From the NCBI GenBank assembly GCA_963576475.1, contig OY754978.1, forward strand, positions 5,665,929-5,729,928: a stretch of 64,000 nucleotides of DNA, read 5' to 3'. Within the stretch, counting starts at the first letter, position 1. Every line of letters starts with the position of its first letter. Below the pieces are notes generated by a model. That model was not told where the DNA came from. It saw only the letters and a list, made by a program, of their open reading frames with translations, and searched no databases. The translations under genes and the position numbers were made by a program. Shown piece by piece: positions 23,406 to 34,265 of the stretch. This DNA is from Molanna angustata (lineage: Eukaryota > Arthropoda > Insecta > Trichoptera > Molannidae).

Positions 23406-23839
23406 ATATAAAATATACTTTTTACATAGTAAAAGGATTTTATAATTTTTTATTATCAATAATATAAACAAGATTAGGTAGGTACCGCATGACATATAAA
23501 TAGGTAAATTTAAATTCATACCTTAATGCTTAAATATTCATTTTCATTATTTTTTAATAATATCTTGTCAATACGGCTTGTAGATAGAAAGTACGTGACC
23601 TAAAAATGATTGGTTTTATTACCCAGTAACCTAAAAATAGTGTGATTTAATACCCAAAATAAATCATTTTACTATTATGACTGATACAAGTATCACATGA
23701 CACCCCCACCCCTTTATTACATTACCACAGGAACGACAAAGTTTGGTGCACCCGGAATTGTCCAAGACACTCACCGCGACCTACATTTCCTTCACACGCC
23801 GCGCGATGTTGTGGATATGATACTACGAGTGATACAGTA

Positions 23840-24830
23840 TTAGAGATGTGCCAGATATCAGTATCCGTGGTTGTCCTACGGGAAAAAGATCTGTATCCGT
23901 ACCCATTACTTTGCAAGCGGATCTTTTATGATCATTCAATGAACTTTATTATATGAAATTTTTATCATTAGGGTCCCGTGTCACACAAAACTATAAACGT
24001 TTGCATTTTTGAGAAATTTTGTAACTTTTATTTTTTATTTAACTGTGTTTTTTTCTTGTAGTTTAAATGTTTAGTATGTTAATAGTAGAATCATGCTAAA
24101 ACTCACCTGCTGGGGCTAGTTTTGAGATGTTAAAGTTGTTTTTGTCTATATATACCATTTTGTTTTCTTTTTATATACTAAGGTATATGGGAACTGCTCT
24201 TCGTCTCAATAAATGATATTATTTTTGACTATCCACCCAAGATCACACCCATTGACTTCGTATAAACGAAGACAGTTGAGTCTCTAGATCTTAATACCTA
24301 TCTACTCAGTATCCGTATCTAGACCTTTATTCCTTACCTACTCAGTATCCGTATCTAGTCCTTAATACCAACTCGGTATCCGTATCTAGACCTCAATACC
24401 TTACCTATTCGATATCCGTATCCGAATCTAGTTCTTAATACTTCCTCGGTATCTGTATCCGTATCAAATCCTTAATATCTACTCGGTATCCAGTACTGTA
24501 TCTTGTCTTTATTAGTACATACTCGGTATCCGTATCTAATCCTAAATACCTATTCTGTATCCGTATCGAGACTTTAGTATCTTACCCACTCGTTATCCGT
24601 ATCTAGACCTTAATACCCAAGCTCTTCGGTATCCATATCCGTATCTAGTCTATAATATATACCTACTCAGTATCTAGTCCTTAATACATAGGTACTCGGT
24701 ATCCATATCTAAACCTTACCTATTCGATATCCGTATCCGAACCTTGTTCTTAATACCAACTCGGTATCGGTATCCGTATACGCAGATATGGGTTTTCAAC
24801 GAACTGGCACATCGCTAGAGTTTTAGAAAG
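23840..24830. repeat. Foldback-like region around a GTATCCGTATC tandem array
   Basis: GAGATGTGCCAGATATC near 23845 is inverted as CTGGCACATCGCT near 24805. Between them, 24300-24785 is a degenerate array of about 12 units of 38-45 bp built on CTCGGTATCCGTATCTAG and CCTTAATACC. Confidence 0.6.
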
Positions 24831-25125
24831 TTGAGGGCGTCTGCCCGAGTAAGGCAGGGGCCGCGGTCCGGTCGGGTGTAGCCTGGCGGGCGGGTCGGGC
24901 CGGGGGGCCGCCAGGGTCACACCGCCGCGGATCGATACCGGCGCCCCCGCACCTCCACATCCCGATCCTCCGCCCGATTCGCCCCGCGGAGATATCACCG
25001 CAAACAACATACCACACACCGACATCCGACTATTTATTTACAAACTCCAGAGAGAGATTGCGCTCCCGAATCTAGACGCGACTCGGCGGTCAGGTGACGA
25101 GGAAGTAAACAAAAGTCCCGGGTTC
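24820..25125. other. GC- and CpG-rich island
   Basis: A stretch of very high GC (GGCGGGCGGGTCGGGCCGGG and CCGCCGCGGATCGATACCGG) stands in otherwise AT-rich DNA and is dense in CpG. On the minus strand a frame starting MSVCGMLFAVISPRGESGGG runs out of the island into the tandem array. In insects such islands can be promoters or first exons; nothing here proves it. It could equally be the GC-rich end of a transposon. Confidence 0.5.
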
Positions 25126-25550
25126 GACATAGTCTCCGTACAGGCTGTTTCAATATAAGCTATTTTTATTTATTTATTTAATTTTATTCAAACAAATATG
25201 CATATGAACAATTAGTTACTTACTAATTTAAGCCAAAAAAATGTCCAACGTGATGTCTACAATATTATTTTATTTTATATATTTATTTTTCATAAACACA
25301 GCATTGATATTACTCAAAAATACACAAATTACAAAATAAAAAAGTAATCTATTAAAAAAATACACAAATAAAATAAAAAAATCAGAACATAATTATAGCA
25401 TTGGAAATTATTGCCTGTCTATATTATCTATGTAACAAATTGGCTGTTTCTTTATTTTCATTAAATAAAAATGAAATAAAAAAAAATAAAAAATTGGAAA
25501 AAAAATCTGCTTGGTTCGTGGGAAAAGGGAAAATGGGGACAATAAGGCAA

Positions 25551-26028
25551 AACGAGTAGGTTGTGACCAACGCTATAACCCTTATTACCAAGTCACTCCA
25601 CAAATTATTCAAATATTGTATGGAAAATTATGAAAACTTGATTACTCCTCAATGCCATTTTATGAAAGTGATGTCTCTTGTTAGCAATTTTAAAATAAAA
25701 ATAACCATTTTAAGTACTTTGTTATATATGACAGTTGAAAAAATTGAGAAGCACTATTCAGATATCCTTCAAAATCTAATGGAGTCTAAGCGAGTATTAG
25801 ATAGGCATACAAATTAGGAAAATTTGAAAATAATCGAATGGGTACTTGAGTCTATAATCGATAAAGTAGAATTAATACGCCGTGAATAGCACATAGTAAT
25901 CAACATATACACACAGATACACTGTGATGAAACTTTCAGAATACAATCACAGCATGATACTCGTTGATAGCCTGCAATAAAATAATCACCTTAAAAATTG
26001 TGAATTCATAACTCCCCACTATATCCCC
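25551..26028 (+). repeat. Dispersed repeat X, copy C
   Basis: Starts ACGAGTAGGTTGTGACCA, ends ATAACTCCCCACTATA. Shares all internal landmarks with copies A, B and E, and keeps TGGAGTCTAAGCGAGTATTA. Confidence 0.75.
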
Positions 26029-26330
26029 TTGGGGTAGTGGGGATGTAGTGGGAACAAAAAATACTTCATAGAAAAAAAAAGATTGCCAAAGAACGAGGAA
26101 GTCGGTATCAGGTGCAGTTTACGGAAAAATATTCATTCTTTAGTTTTTTTCTTGAAAATACAAGTGAGTTAGACAACGCAATATCCGGACTTAAGACTAT
26201 TCAATGTTGTTGCTGAATATACTACGAACGACTAGCTTAGTAATTCTGGGTAATAATTCAGGGAAGAAAATGAGAGTAAGAAATAATAATGAAAGGTAGG
26301 AGGGAATAGTTTTAGTTTAACTTTTAGCGA

Positions 26331-26592
26331 ACTTATTGCCTAATAGCAATTTCTTGAGTTTTCCTATCATTTCTATGAATTTTTCTTATATGCTATCTTC
26401 TTTGTTTTTATTTTTTCCTTTCTTCTGCTATCTTTATTTATTTTGTAATGTGATTAATTTATTGCAATAGTACACATTGTTTTGTATATTTAACATTTAC
26501 TCTGGTTGATTGAGAGAAAATGCTATTAGGCAATAAGCCCGCCAATGTACTAATTATATGTACAGGAAGATTCAAATAAATAAATAAATATT
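26331..26592 (+). mobile_element. LINE 3' UTR tail
   Basis: Flanked by a perfect 16-bp inverted pair, TTATTGCCTAATAGCA at 26331 and TGCTATTAGGCAATAA at 26521. The T-rich middle (TTTTCCTATCATT, then TTGTAATGTGATTAATTTATTG) recurs at 37688-37845. The end AATTATATGTACAGGAAGA plus a TAAATAAA tail is shared with the SINE at 38757-38966. Confidence 0.6.
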
Positions 26593-26638
26593 AAAAACCC
26601 ATCATAAATATATCATTCAATAGATAAAGATAATTGTC

Positions 26639-26870
26639 GTCGGCCTTTGTGACTCAGTTGGATTGTTATCTGACTGCTGATTCAAAGGTCCCGGGTTCGA
26701 TTCCCCGTGGAGTCACAGTTTTTAATTGTGTTTTCAGTCGGGATCTGTGAGACGATTAATATCAAAATGTGGCAACTTGTTATTGGGTGCGTGTTAAATT
26801 AATATTTGACAAAGTACCTGATAGTTGCCTGAGAAGTAATAAATAAATAAATGAATAAATAAATAAACAA
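26639..26870 (+). mobile_element. SINE family 2, full copy
   Basis: A tRNA-like head has A-box TGTGACTCAGTTGG and B-box GGTTCGATTCC. The body carries GTGGCAACTTGTTATTGGGT and the tail ends in TAAATAAA repeats to about 26935. The same family appears at 15066, 30347, 8869 and 56256. Confidence 0.8.
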
Positions 26871-27650
26871 ACAAATAAATAAATAAATAAACAAAAACAA
26901 ATAAACAAATCAATAAATAAATACCTAATTAAATATTTCTTTTTTGTAATATTCATTTTTAGTTTAGTTTTTATTTTTTATAATTGAGTTTATTTTATCG
27001 AGTGAGAGATTTTTTCTCTAAATTCAGTTGATTTTAGTTTATGTGGTTTTGTTGGATTGGGTTTCTTTATTTTTTATGAGTTTTGTTGTTATTATTTCTT
27101 CAAGTATTGATAACGTACCACCATAGCTAAAGTTATATCAGCGTCTAGCTGATTGTTCATGAAAAAAAGATTTTGAAATTTCATTAGGAGAATGAGTACA
27201 GGCCCCGATTTGAAAGAAAAACAACGTTTTTTTCTCATAGACAGTCCAAGAGCCTGTGTCCGTCGAACTTCAATCAAAGTAGTTGTGGCTTTGCCAGATA
27301 ACATTAATTAAGACGCAGAAAATTGCTTTGCAAACACGTCAGTTAATTTATGTACGGTGTAAAGATTCGTGATCATTTAGTTGAGGTAAAAAAATTATTG
27401 GTAAAGATATTTAAGTAAACGAACGTGTGACCATTTTCCCATCTTTTTCCTTGCTTTATTTGTCTTAATATTTTTTTTTATTTCATCGAGTATTTTGACA
27501 TCTTTTTTTGTATTATCAATTGTTTATGAATGCAGTCACGAATGAAATTGAGTCATGAACGAATCAATTCTTTCCGCTGAGTTTACTGTAAAAACAATCG
27601 ATTCGTTCCAGACCCGAATGTGAGGAAACAGACGAATTAAATGAACGTGT
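26871..27650. other. Unassigned DNA
   Basis: Simple TAAA/CAAA repeats to 26935, then no recognised feature. The 70-codon minus frame at 27092-27304 has no known motif. Confidence 0.45.
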
Positions 27651-27659
27651 TTAATAAAT

Positions 27660-28592
27660 CTCTTACATACATACATACATACATACCATCACGCCATGTC
27701 CCTTACGGGGTAAGCAGAGAGAATCGAGCCCCATACTTCTCTATTTTTGCACACATTTCTGGCTTCCTTTACATCCATGCATCGTCTCATACATGCTCGT
27801 CGATTGTTCAAACTTTTTATGTTTCCTTCTTTCAAAATATCATTCACATGGTCATGCCATCCCTTTCTGGGGCGACCTCTGCTGTTCACTCCATCTCTTG
27901 CACCCATGTATATTTTTTTGGTCAGTCGTTCATCGTTCATTCTTTCTATAAGTCCAAACCACCTTAAAGCATTCACTTTCATTTTACATATAATATCCTT
28001 CTTTAACTTGCATTCTCTCCTTATGTCCTCATTTTTTATTCTATCATATATCGTTTTATTACATACTCTTCTTAGTGATCTCATTTCTACAGCATTTATT
28101 CTACTTTCATGTGTTCTTTGCCAGGTCCATGTTTCACTAGCATACGTCAAAGTAGGCACCACAATTGCATTGTGTACTGCAATTTTGGCTTCCTTTGAGA
28201 TGCTTGGGTCGGACATTACTGGTCTAAGTGCTCCGTTTATTCTATTACCTGCCATAACTCTTCTTTCAATATCTTTATCGGGTCTTCCATTCCGTTCAAA
28301 CATACTCCCCAAATATAAATATTCCTCAACTTGTTCTAGCCATTCGTTCTCTACTTTTATCATACATGCAGTTATACTTTCAGTCTTTTCAAATAGCAAT
28401 ATCTTAGATTTACTAACATTCATTCTCAGTCCATTTTGCAGGCATCCTTCATACACTTTATTCACTAAATACTGTAACTCATCCGCACATTCAGCAATAA
28501 CCACTTTGTCATCTGCATACATCAAATCACGTACGTTTACAGTACTTAGTTTCAGACCTTTATTTTCATTCTTCAATGTCCTAACGCAGTGA
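27660..28592 (-). mobile_element. 5'-truncated RTE-like LINE
   Basis: Coding part 27689-28576 followed on the minus strand by a TATG repeat tail at 27663-27690. The 3' end carries TACCCCGTAAGGGACATGG. Other copies of this family: 7262-7775, 39030-39350, and tails at 4456, 34733, 38433 and 60330. Confidence 0.85.
27689..28576 (-). CDS. RTE-like reverse transcriptase, C-terminal 295 residues
   Basis: In a complete LINE this enzyme copies element RNA at a nicked chromosomal site. The palm catalytic box LMYADDKVVIAE lies at residues 18-29, so the protein begins inside the palm and lacks the fingers and the endonuclease. Then follow NGLRMNVSKSKILLF, YLYLGSMFERNG, VVPTLTYASETWTWQ (about 140-155), VNALRWFGLIERM and RGRPRKGWHDHVNDILKEG, with SAYPVRDMA at the end. 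The frame is uninterrupted, which suggests fairly recent insertion, but without N-terminal domains it is not a working enzyme. The first Met is simply the first in the surviving frame. Confidence 0.8.
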   Translation of the reverse strand: MKNENKGLKLSTVNVRDLMYADDKVVIAECADELQYLVNKVYEGCLQNGLRMNVSKSKILLFEKTESITACMIKVENEWLEQVEEYLYLGSMFERNGRPDKDIERRVMAGNRINGALRPVMSDPSISKEAKIAVHNAIVVPTLTYASETWTWQRTHESRINAVEMRSLRRVCNKTIYDRIKNEDIRRECKLKKDIICKMKVNALRWFGLIERMNDERLTKKIYMGARDGVNSRGRPRKGWHDHVNDILKEGNIKSLNNRRACMRRCMDVKEARNVCKNREVWGSILSAYPVRDMA

Positions 28593-28955
28593 TCATCTCA
28601 AGAGACATTATTATTGATATTGGTTAAACGGATTATATTCAACTCACCCAAATCAAGCTATGGTATTAATTTTAAAGTTTAAGGACACAAATCTAGGATG
28701 GATTTTCATTATATAATACGGATATCACGAAGACAAAGGATGACAAGAAGCATTTAATAACGTTTGACATTTATAAATATCTTCTACCATCTGCTTTGTA
28801 ATGCAATAGTTTTGTTTACATTTTACATGATAGTGAAAAGGTTTCATAATTTATTTTCAATTTTTTTGATTAAAATAAAACATACTTTGTTTTGCAGGTG
28901 TAAAAAATAAATACTATTTTCCTAAAAATATGTTTATTTATAATCATTTATTGGG
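28591..28955. other. Unassigned DNA
   Basis: Nothing recognised between the RTE copy and the minisatellite. Confidence 0.45.
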
Positions 28956-29492
28956 ATAAATTACACAAAATTAAATTTGCATTGTGGCACAAAATGAAAT
29001 TTGCATAGTTACGCAAAATGAAATTGGCATAGTTACACAAAATAAAATTTTCGTAGTTAACCCTTAATTAGACGCATGGGGTCATGACAGTTTCAAATTG
29101 AAAAAAAAATTTCTTAAAGTGTTTGGAACGCGACAGCGCTCATTCTAGCTTCCTACCTCCCCGCAGGGTATGCAAATCAGTTGCGGTTGGAAAATCAACG
29201 CGTACGCAAATGTCGCTGGTCTCTTAGGTGCTGACCCCATGCGACCAATTACGTAACAATTTTTGGCGAAAGTTAAGTACTCATTTTTGTGTTTTTACGT
29301 ATATCTATTTATTTATTGTTACTAATGTTTGTGTATTATTGTAATGCATATTCAATTTATATATTCTTGTCTTTATTTCTGTAATTTATTCCTTTTTTGT
29401 TTTAAAACTTCAATATGAATTATTGCTGTATCGAATAAGAGTAGCACACATAATAAGGCGGATTTTCTTGAAAAATACTAGCGGATTAACTA

Positions 29493-29906
29493 GTGGAAGA
29501 TTACCAGAAAAGTCGTATTCAACAGCGTGCTGTCCCTTCTTCGACAAAAAAGTGGCTTCGTGAGGTTCACGATATACAGAAAGTTATGCATCAATTAAAT
29601 TCGATTAAGTTCGATTCCCAGCAGAGGAGAAATTTATTAAAAATCATTACTCACGCAAATATTGCTTCTCTGGGCTGGAAACAATGTTTAGTTGGAAGAA
29701 ATTACCATACGTCAATAAACTCGCCACTTACGCAGGGTGCAAGTAAGTGTTTATTATTATTATTAACTCCTGAGCGCGGTCGCTGTTCGTCAAGACAAAA
29801 AGTGCCAAATAAATGCTATAAGTGTGGTAAACTTGTTTGTCAGCAATACTTCAGGGCTTACTGCAATGGATGCAGAATAGATGAATCTGCTGATGAATCT
29901 GAATAA
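29493..29906 (+). CDS. piggyBac transposase C-terminal remnant, 137 codons, with SINE insert
   Basis: The last 40 residues hold a cysteine-rich stretch, RGRCSSRQKVPNKC then YKCGKLVCQQYFRAYC, which fits the C-terminal cysteine-rich domain of piggyBac-like transposases with some cysteines lost. The DDD catalytic core is absent. The middle (codons about 40-70, DNA 29610-29702) is not transposase: it matches the body of the tRNA-derived SINE at 38757-38966, including CCCAGCAGAGGAGAAATTTA. The frame passes through the SINE piece without a stop. Whether any protein is made is unknown. Confidence 0.6.
   Translation: MEDYQKSRIQQRAVPSSTKKWLREVHDIQKVMHQLNSIKFDSQQRRNLLKIITHANIASLGWKQCLVGRNYHTSINSPLTQGASKCLLLLLTPERGRCSSRQKVPNKCYKCGKLVCQQYFRAYCNGCRIDESADESE
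29610..29702 (+). mobile_element. SINE fragment inside the piggyBac reading frame
   Basis: Matches the minus-strand sequence of 38830-38900 from the B box to GCTTCTCTGGGCTGGAAACA with few differences. Confidence 0.75.
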
Positions 29907-30346
29907 TATTTATTTTTTAAGTTGATCTCGGCTCTACCAAAAATACATAGTTTTAAGAGGAATTAGAAGTTGTTTTGTGTTTTTATTGTTTAAAGTCAAA
30001 TTTATGTTTTTGTTTCTTTATCATGATTATAATAAAGCATTTAAATATTTTTGATAATACATACTTCGTTTTATTTATTTCTTCCACTCCATTTTCATTC
30101 ATTTCTTTGGGGTCAGTAGTGACCCCATGCGACTACTTGTGTGATTTTCTTCATGCGCCTAATTAAGGGTTAAACAAAATGAAATTTGCATACTTAGATT
30201 AAATAAAATTTTCATTGTTAAACAAAATAAAATTTGCATAGTTATACAAAAGGAAATTTGCGTAGTTACACAAAATAAATTTTTCATAGTTAAACAAAAT
30301 GAAATTTGCATAGTTACACAAAATGAAAGAAAAAATATATGTCATA

Positions 30347-30546
30347 TTATAATGTTTCTCGGGCAACTAACGTGTGTCAAATATGTATTTAAAACGTACT
30401 CAAAAGCAAGTTGCCACATTTTGGAGACTTGTCGTCTCACAAACACAGACTCAGCGCAATATTATAAACTATGTCTTGATCGGGAATCAAACCCGGGACC
30501 TTTGACACAGGAGTCAGAAATGTAACCAACTGAATTGTTAAGACCC
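30347..30546 (-). mobile_element. SINE family 2, minus copy
   Basis: Head on the minus strand with GGTCCCGGGTTTGATTCCCG and body with AAGTTGCCACA on this strand. The head lacks clear first bases near 30546. Confidence 0.7.
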
Positions 30547-30589
30547 ACATATTTCATACATCATAATAATATTTACAAATTAGTACCTA

Positions 30590-30726
30590 CCTATCCTAAT
30601 GGGCCAATGAATCGGGAGAACAAGCTAGTGATGACCTATCCCAAATGGGCCAATGAATCGGGATAGCAAGCTAGTGATGACCTATCCCTAATGGGCCAAT
30701 GAATCGGGAGAATAAGCTGGTGATGA
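30590..30726. repeat. 46-bp tandem repeat, three copies
   Basis: Unit contains GGGCCAATGAATCGGGA and AAGCTAGTGATGA. Confidence 0.85.
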
Positions 30727-31665
30727 GCAAAAGTCTTGCAGTCATGGTCATGGTCTTGCGAGACTTGCAAGACCAAGACCCCATGTCTCGTTGCAAGATC
30801 AAGTCCAAATGCAATAGTCTTGCGGTCTCGAAAAAAATATAAACATATTTATTTTCAATTATAAAGTAAGAAATTAACTATGCACTATCGACATTCTACA
30901 CTATGCTATATATTGATATTAACTATGCACTATCGACATTCTACACTATGCTATATATTGATATTAACTATGCACTATCGACATTCTACACTATGCTATA
31001 TATTGATATTAACTATGCACTATCGACATTCTACACTATGCTATATATTGATATTAACTATGCACTATCGACATTCTACACTATGCTATATATTGATATT
31101 AACTATGCACTATCGACATTCTACACTATGCTATATATTGATATTAACTATGCACTATCGACATTCTACACTATGCTATATATTGATATTAACTATGCAC
31201 TATCGACATTCTACACTATGCTATATATTGATATTAACTATGCACTATCGACATTCTACACTATGCTATATATTGATATTAACTATGCACTATCGACATT
31301 CTACACTATGCTATATATTGATATTAACTATGCACTATCGACATTCTACACTATGCTATATATTGATATTAACTATGCACTATCGACATTCTACACTATG
31401 CTATATATTGATATTAACTATGCACTATCGACATTCTACACTATGCTATATATTGATATTTTTCATTGTACCTAATTTCTAAATTTTAACAGTAAAATTA
31501 ATTTTAAAAGTTGCAAGACCAGCATGACAGCTGGTAGGACCAAGATTGTGTATGCAAGAGCAAGACCAAGACTCGATCGAGTTAGCAAGACCAAGACCGG
31601 GGGTGCAAGACCAAGAGTATGATGGTCTTACTCATGGTCTTGCATTTGCTCAGCACCAACCCCAT
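30716..31665. mobile_element. Foldback-like element rich in GCAAGACC, holding the 45-bp array
   Basis: The left end GGTGATGAGCAAAAG has an inverted counterpart TTTGCTCAGCACCAAC at the right. Inside both flanks GCAAGACCAAGACC recurs many times. The class is unknown. Confidence 0.45.
30876..31460. repeat. 45-bp minisatellite, 13 perfect copies
   Basis: Exactly 585 bp = 13 x 45. The unit begins AACTATGCACTATCGACATT and I see no difference between copies. Two frames are open throughout because 45 is divisible by 3. Confidence 0.97.
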
Positions 31666-32240
31666 CAGCTGATTTTCATCATGATCCTATAAATAAATAA
31701 TCGCTTATGTATTGACAGACAAGCTGTTATTAAGCACTTATGTCCATTTACCGATGATTATAACTAATGGTTAATGGTGACAATTTAATTTCATACCAAA
31801 TACCCTTTCATTATTAATTTATCTCGTGATAAATTTCCAAGAATTGATCGTTTCTCTCCAATACAATGAAATAGTTAACGGTTGTGATTTCACAATTTTT
31901 ACGCGTATTTTTACATCGATATCTCAACGGGTATCGTGTAGAGAGTTCATATACGTAGTTTTCCATAGACGTCCGTTGGTTTTCATGTGTCAATACTTTA
32001 AAAACGCTTTGTTTTATTTGAATTTTTAATACAATAGAAATATGCATGTGTGTGTATGCGTTTGCATGTGCGTATGGATGTGAATATGTAAATACATATT
32101 ATGATACATAAGCCATTATAGCGTAATGGAGTTCTCATTGTGGTGGCATGTAGTAATATTGTTATAATCTTCTCTTTTAATCATTTCCTTGATCCTTTCG
32201 ATCCTGATTCACCATATGGCAATACTAATCCATCCCTTTT
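31666..32240. other. Unassigned DNA
   Basis: Two overlapping chance frames at 31814-32047 on opposite strands; nothing else recognised. Confidence 0.45.
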
Positions 32241-32246
32241 TTGATA

Positions 32247-32462
32247 ACCTAGTCTTCACACCATTTTTGTAAACCTAACCTACAAAAGTTTGGTAAAAAT
32301 AGGTTGGTTAGGTTTGTTTGTAGTTATAATTGCGACTGGCGTAAGCCAGTTGCATTATATATTTAAAAAAAAGTAGCTAAAATATTAAAATAAATGACTA
32401 CATTGGTATTTTAACCAAACTTTTGTAGATTATGTTTAAAAAAAATGGTGTGAAGACTAGGC
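32247..32462. mobile_element. Small inverted-repeat element (MITE), TA target
   Basis: Ends ACCTAGTCTTCACACCATTT and, inverted, GCCTAGTCTTCACACCATTT; the similarity continues for about 50 bp. TA flanks both sides, which fits a Tc1/mariner-type target. The centre holds a second hairpin, GCGACTGGC-GTAA-GCCAGTTGC. Confidence 0.8.
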
Positions 32463-33100
32463 TATCGTCTCTTTTTGTTTGAAGAAAAAAAATGTATACC
32501 TCTGTCAAATTAAAGTAGAAAAACTGCGAGCGCTGACTTAAACAGTGGAACAACGATACTTGTTCAGACATGTCTTCTTTTTCGTCAAAAATGTGCCTGA
32601 CAAAAAAATACCTTTTTATCGAGAACTGACCGCAGCAGAGAATGTATCAAACAGTGGGGAAAAACGCTTCAAGCGCCAGAATAAGCAACGTTGTTCTTTT
32701 TATTTTTGTTTGATACCTCAATATTTTTGTTAATATAATGTCATTTCATTTTTTTTTTCTACTGACGTGTTACAAGTAGGATATGCCACTTGCTACTAAG
32801 AGGGCGACTGGCTGCCAACGTACCTATTTTTTCAATTTGAAATTGCATCGTCGCTACTAAACGAATCATTTTGAAAAAAATAACCTAATTAGTTTGGATA
32901 TTAATAAAGAAAAATATACCTCAACTTTTTATTTTATTTAACATTTTAATTATGTTATGTATATATTCTTGTAGGAAAATAATAAGCATACCCCGATTTT
33001 GGACATTTATCTTAAATTTCTAAAAAAATATAAGGTACGTATAGAGCAATGTTTTTTTTTTTATAAATTAAAGAAGAACAAAATATCTGGAAAAATATCT
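32463..33100. other. Unassigned DNA
   Basis: The 62-codon frame at 32545-32733 has no recognisable motif. Confidence 0.4.
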
Positions 33101-33102
33101 GG

Positions 33103-33275
33103 AACAAAATATCTGGAAAAAAGTGACGTTGCATTAATGCATCAGGTTAAGTAAATAAACCAATATAACTTTTATTTCGCAATGGCACTGAATGGAAAAT
33201 AAATGTTTTTTAGGTTTATTTACTAAACCTGAAGCATTAATGCAACGTCACATCATATTTTTCTAGATATTTTTG
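33103..33275. mobile_element. Foldback element
   Basis: Arms 33123-33161 and 33213-33251 are inverted copies (39 bp, two mismatches) starting GTGACGTTGCATTAATGC. Weaker pairing extends outward through ATATCT(G/A)GAAAAA. Confidence 0.75.
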
Positions 33276-33287
33276 TATTCTTTACTA

Positions 33288-33571
33288 CTTTTGTATGGCA
33301 GTCGCCTATACACAATATCTAAGAAGACTCAATTATTTGATACTTAATCTCCAAACATACATACATACCATCATGCTGTTTTCATATTCTGGGTAGGAAA
33401 CAAGGACTGATCTCCATACTATCCTATCTTGACATACACACCTGCATGTGTTGTATAGAAAACAAAGTATCTTGAAATATTAAAAAAATTGATTTATAGG
33501 TACCTACTTATTCTTCAACTATACATACTATCGCTATCGACAGTTGGATCTCATGTGCTACATGCAACTAG
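33288..33571 (+). mobile_element. Helitron 3' end, 5'-truncated
   Basis: From TTTGTATGGCAGTCGCC to ATGCAACTAG before T. Hairpin CATGTGCTACATG. Missing the first 70 percent of the element. Confidence 0.8.
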
Positions 33572-33591
33572 TCATAGTAAAATAATTTAAT

Positions 33592-33703
33592 AAACTCATT
33601 TCATGAAAATACTGAATATTTTCCATACGAAATTTGAATACTTTATAGAATGACTTGTTGGTGAGGATTTTAGCGATGGCCACAACCCACTCGTTTTCCT
33701 TAC
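33592..33703 (-). repeat. Dispersed repeat X, partial copy D
   Basis: Ends with GCGATGGCCACAACCCACTC on this strand; only the first quarter of the repeat. Confidence 0.65.
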
Positions 33704-34265
33704 AGCAGTATATATCCTAGTATTTATTTTTTATTATACTTACATGTATCTGTACTCAAGTCCAACAGCAGTATGATTAACTTTTAGTAATATTTATATC
33801 GGAAAATGTTTCGCTCGATTATGGATTACGATATTCCATGGAGATTAGGTACCTATATTTTTCCACCCGGATATGAGATATCGCACTCGACCGTAAGTCA
33901 TAATTACTTCCCATTCTCTTTGATAACCCCATCAACCTAACCTAACCTAACCTACCTACACACACGTCCTATAAAAAAAACGCCATAAAAACCCGACAGC
34001 GTACACAAAATTCTCATTCCGAAAACGTGACATAATTTTTCACTTAGTTGAGAAATGATAAAAAATTCGCAGCTTGTTTTGACAAACCTACAAAACATAG
34101 TTATTGTAATTATTGTTTTGATATTAAATAAGATAATACTCTGAATATATAATCCCAGATGGCCGGGAATAAGTGGATTCAAAAAGCGCAAGATGGCTTA
34201 GAAGAAGACGACAATAATAATACTCTGAAAAGATTGTTTTTCTTCTTCTTCAGGTAACATCATCT

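Larger units (their letters stand above)
29061..30169 (+). mobile_element. Non-autonomous piggyBac-family transposon, 1109 bp
   Basis: Flanked on both sides by TTAA (29057-29060 and 30170-30173), the piggyBac target duplication. Ends are CCCTTAATTAGACGCATG and, inverted, CCCTTAATTAGGCGCATG, one mismatch in 18. A further repeated block TGACCCCATGCGAC occurs inside both ends (about 29232 and 30119). Only the last part of a transposase frame remains (29493-29906), so the element must depend on a transposase elsewhere. Confidence 0.9.
28960..30330. repeat. 24-bp minisatellite split by the piggyBac element
   Basis: Unit ACACAAAATGAAATTTGCAT plus AGTT. About four units lie left of the insertion (28967-29060) and about six right of it (30170-30328). 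Confidence 0.8.

Noticed and set aside
24750..25025. 91-codon minus frame as a host protein
   Set aside because: It runs from the GC-rich island into the tandem array. No domain is seen, so I report the island but not a protein.
27641..28592. Plus-strand frame of 281 codons
   Set aside because: Antisense of the RTE reverse transcriptase at 27689-28576, whose minus-strand frame has clear motifs.
30880..31482. Open frames of 190-200 codons with a 15-residue repeat
   Set aside because: They arise because a 45-bp unit without stops is repeated 13 times. There is no start context or family likeness.
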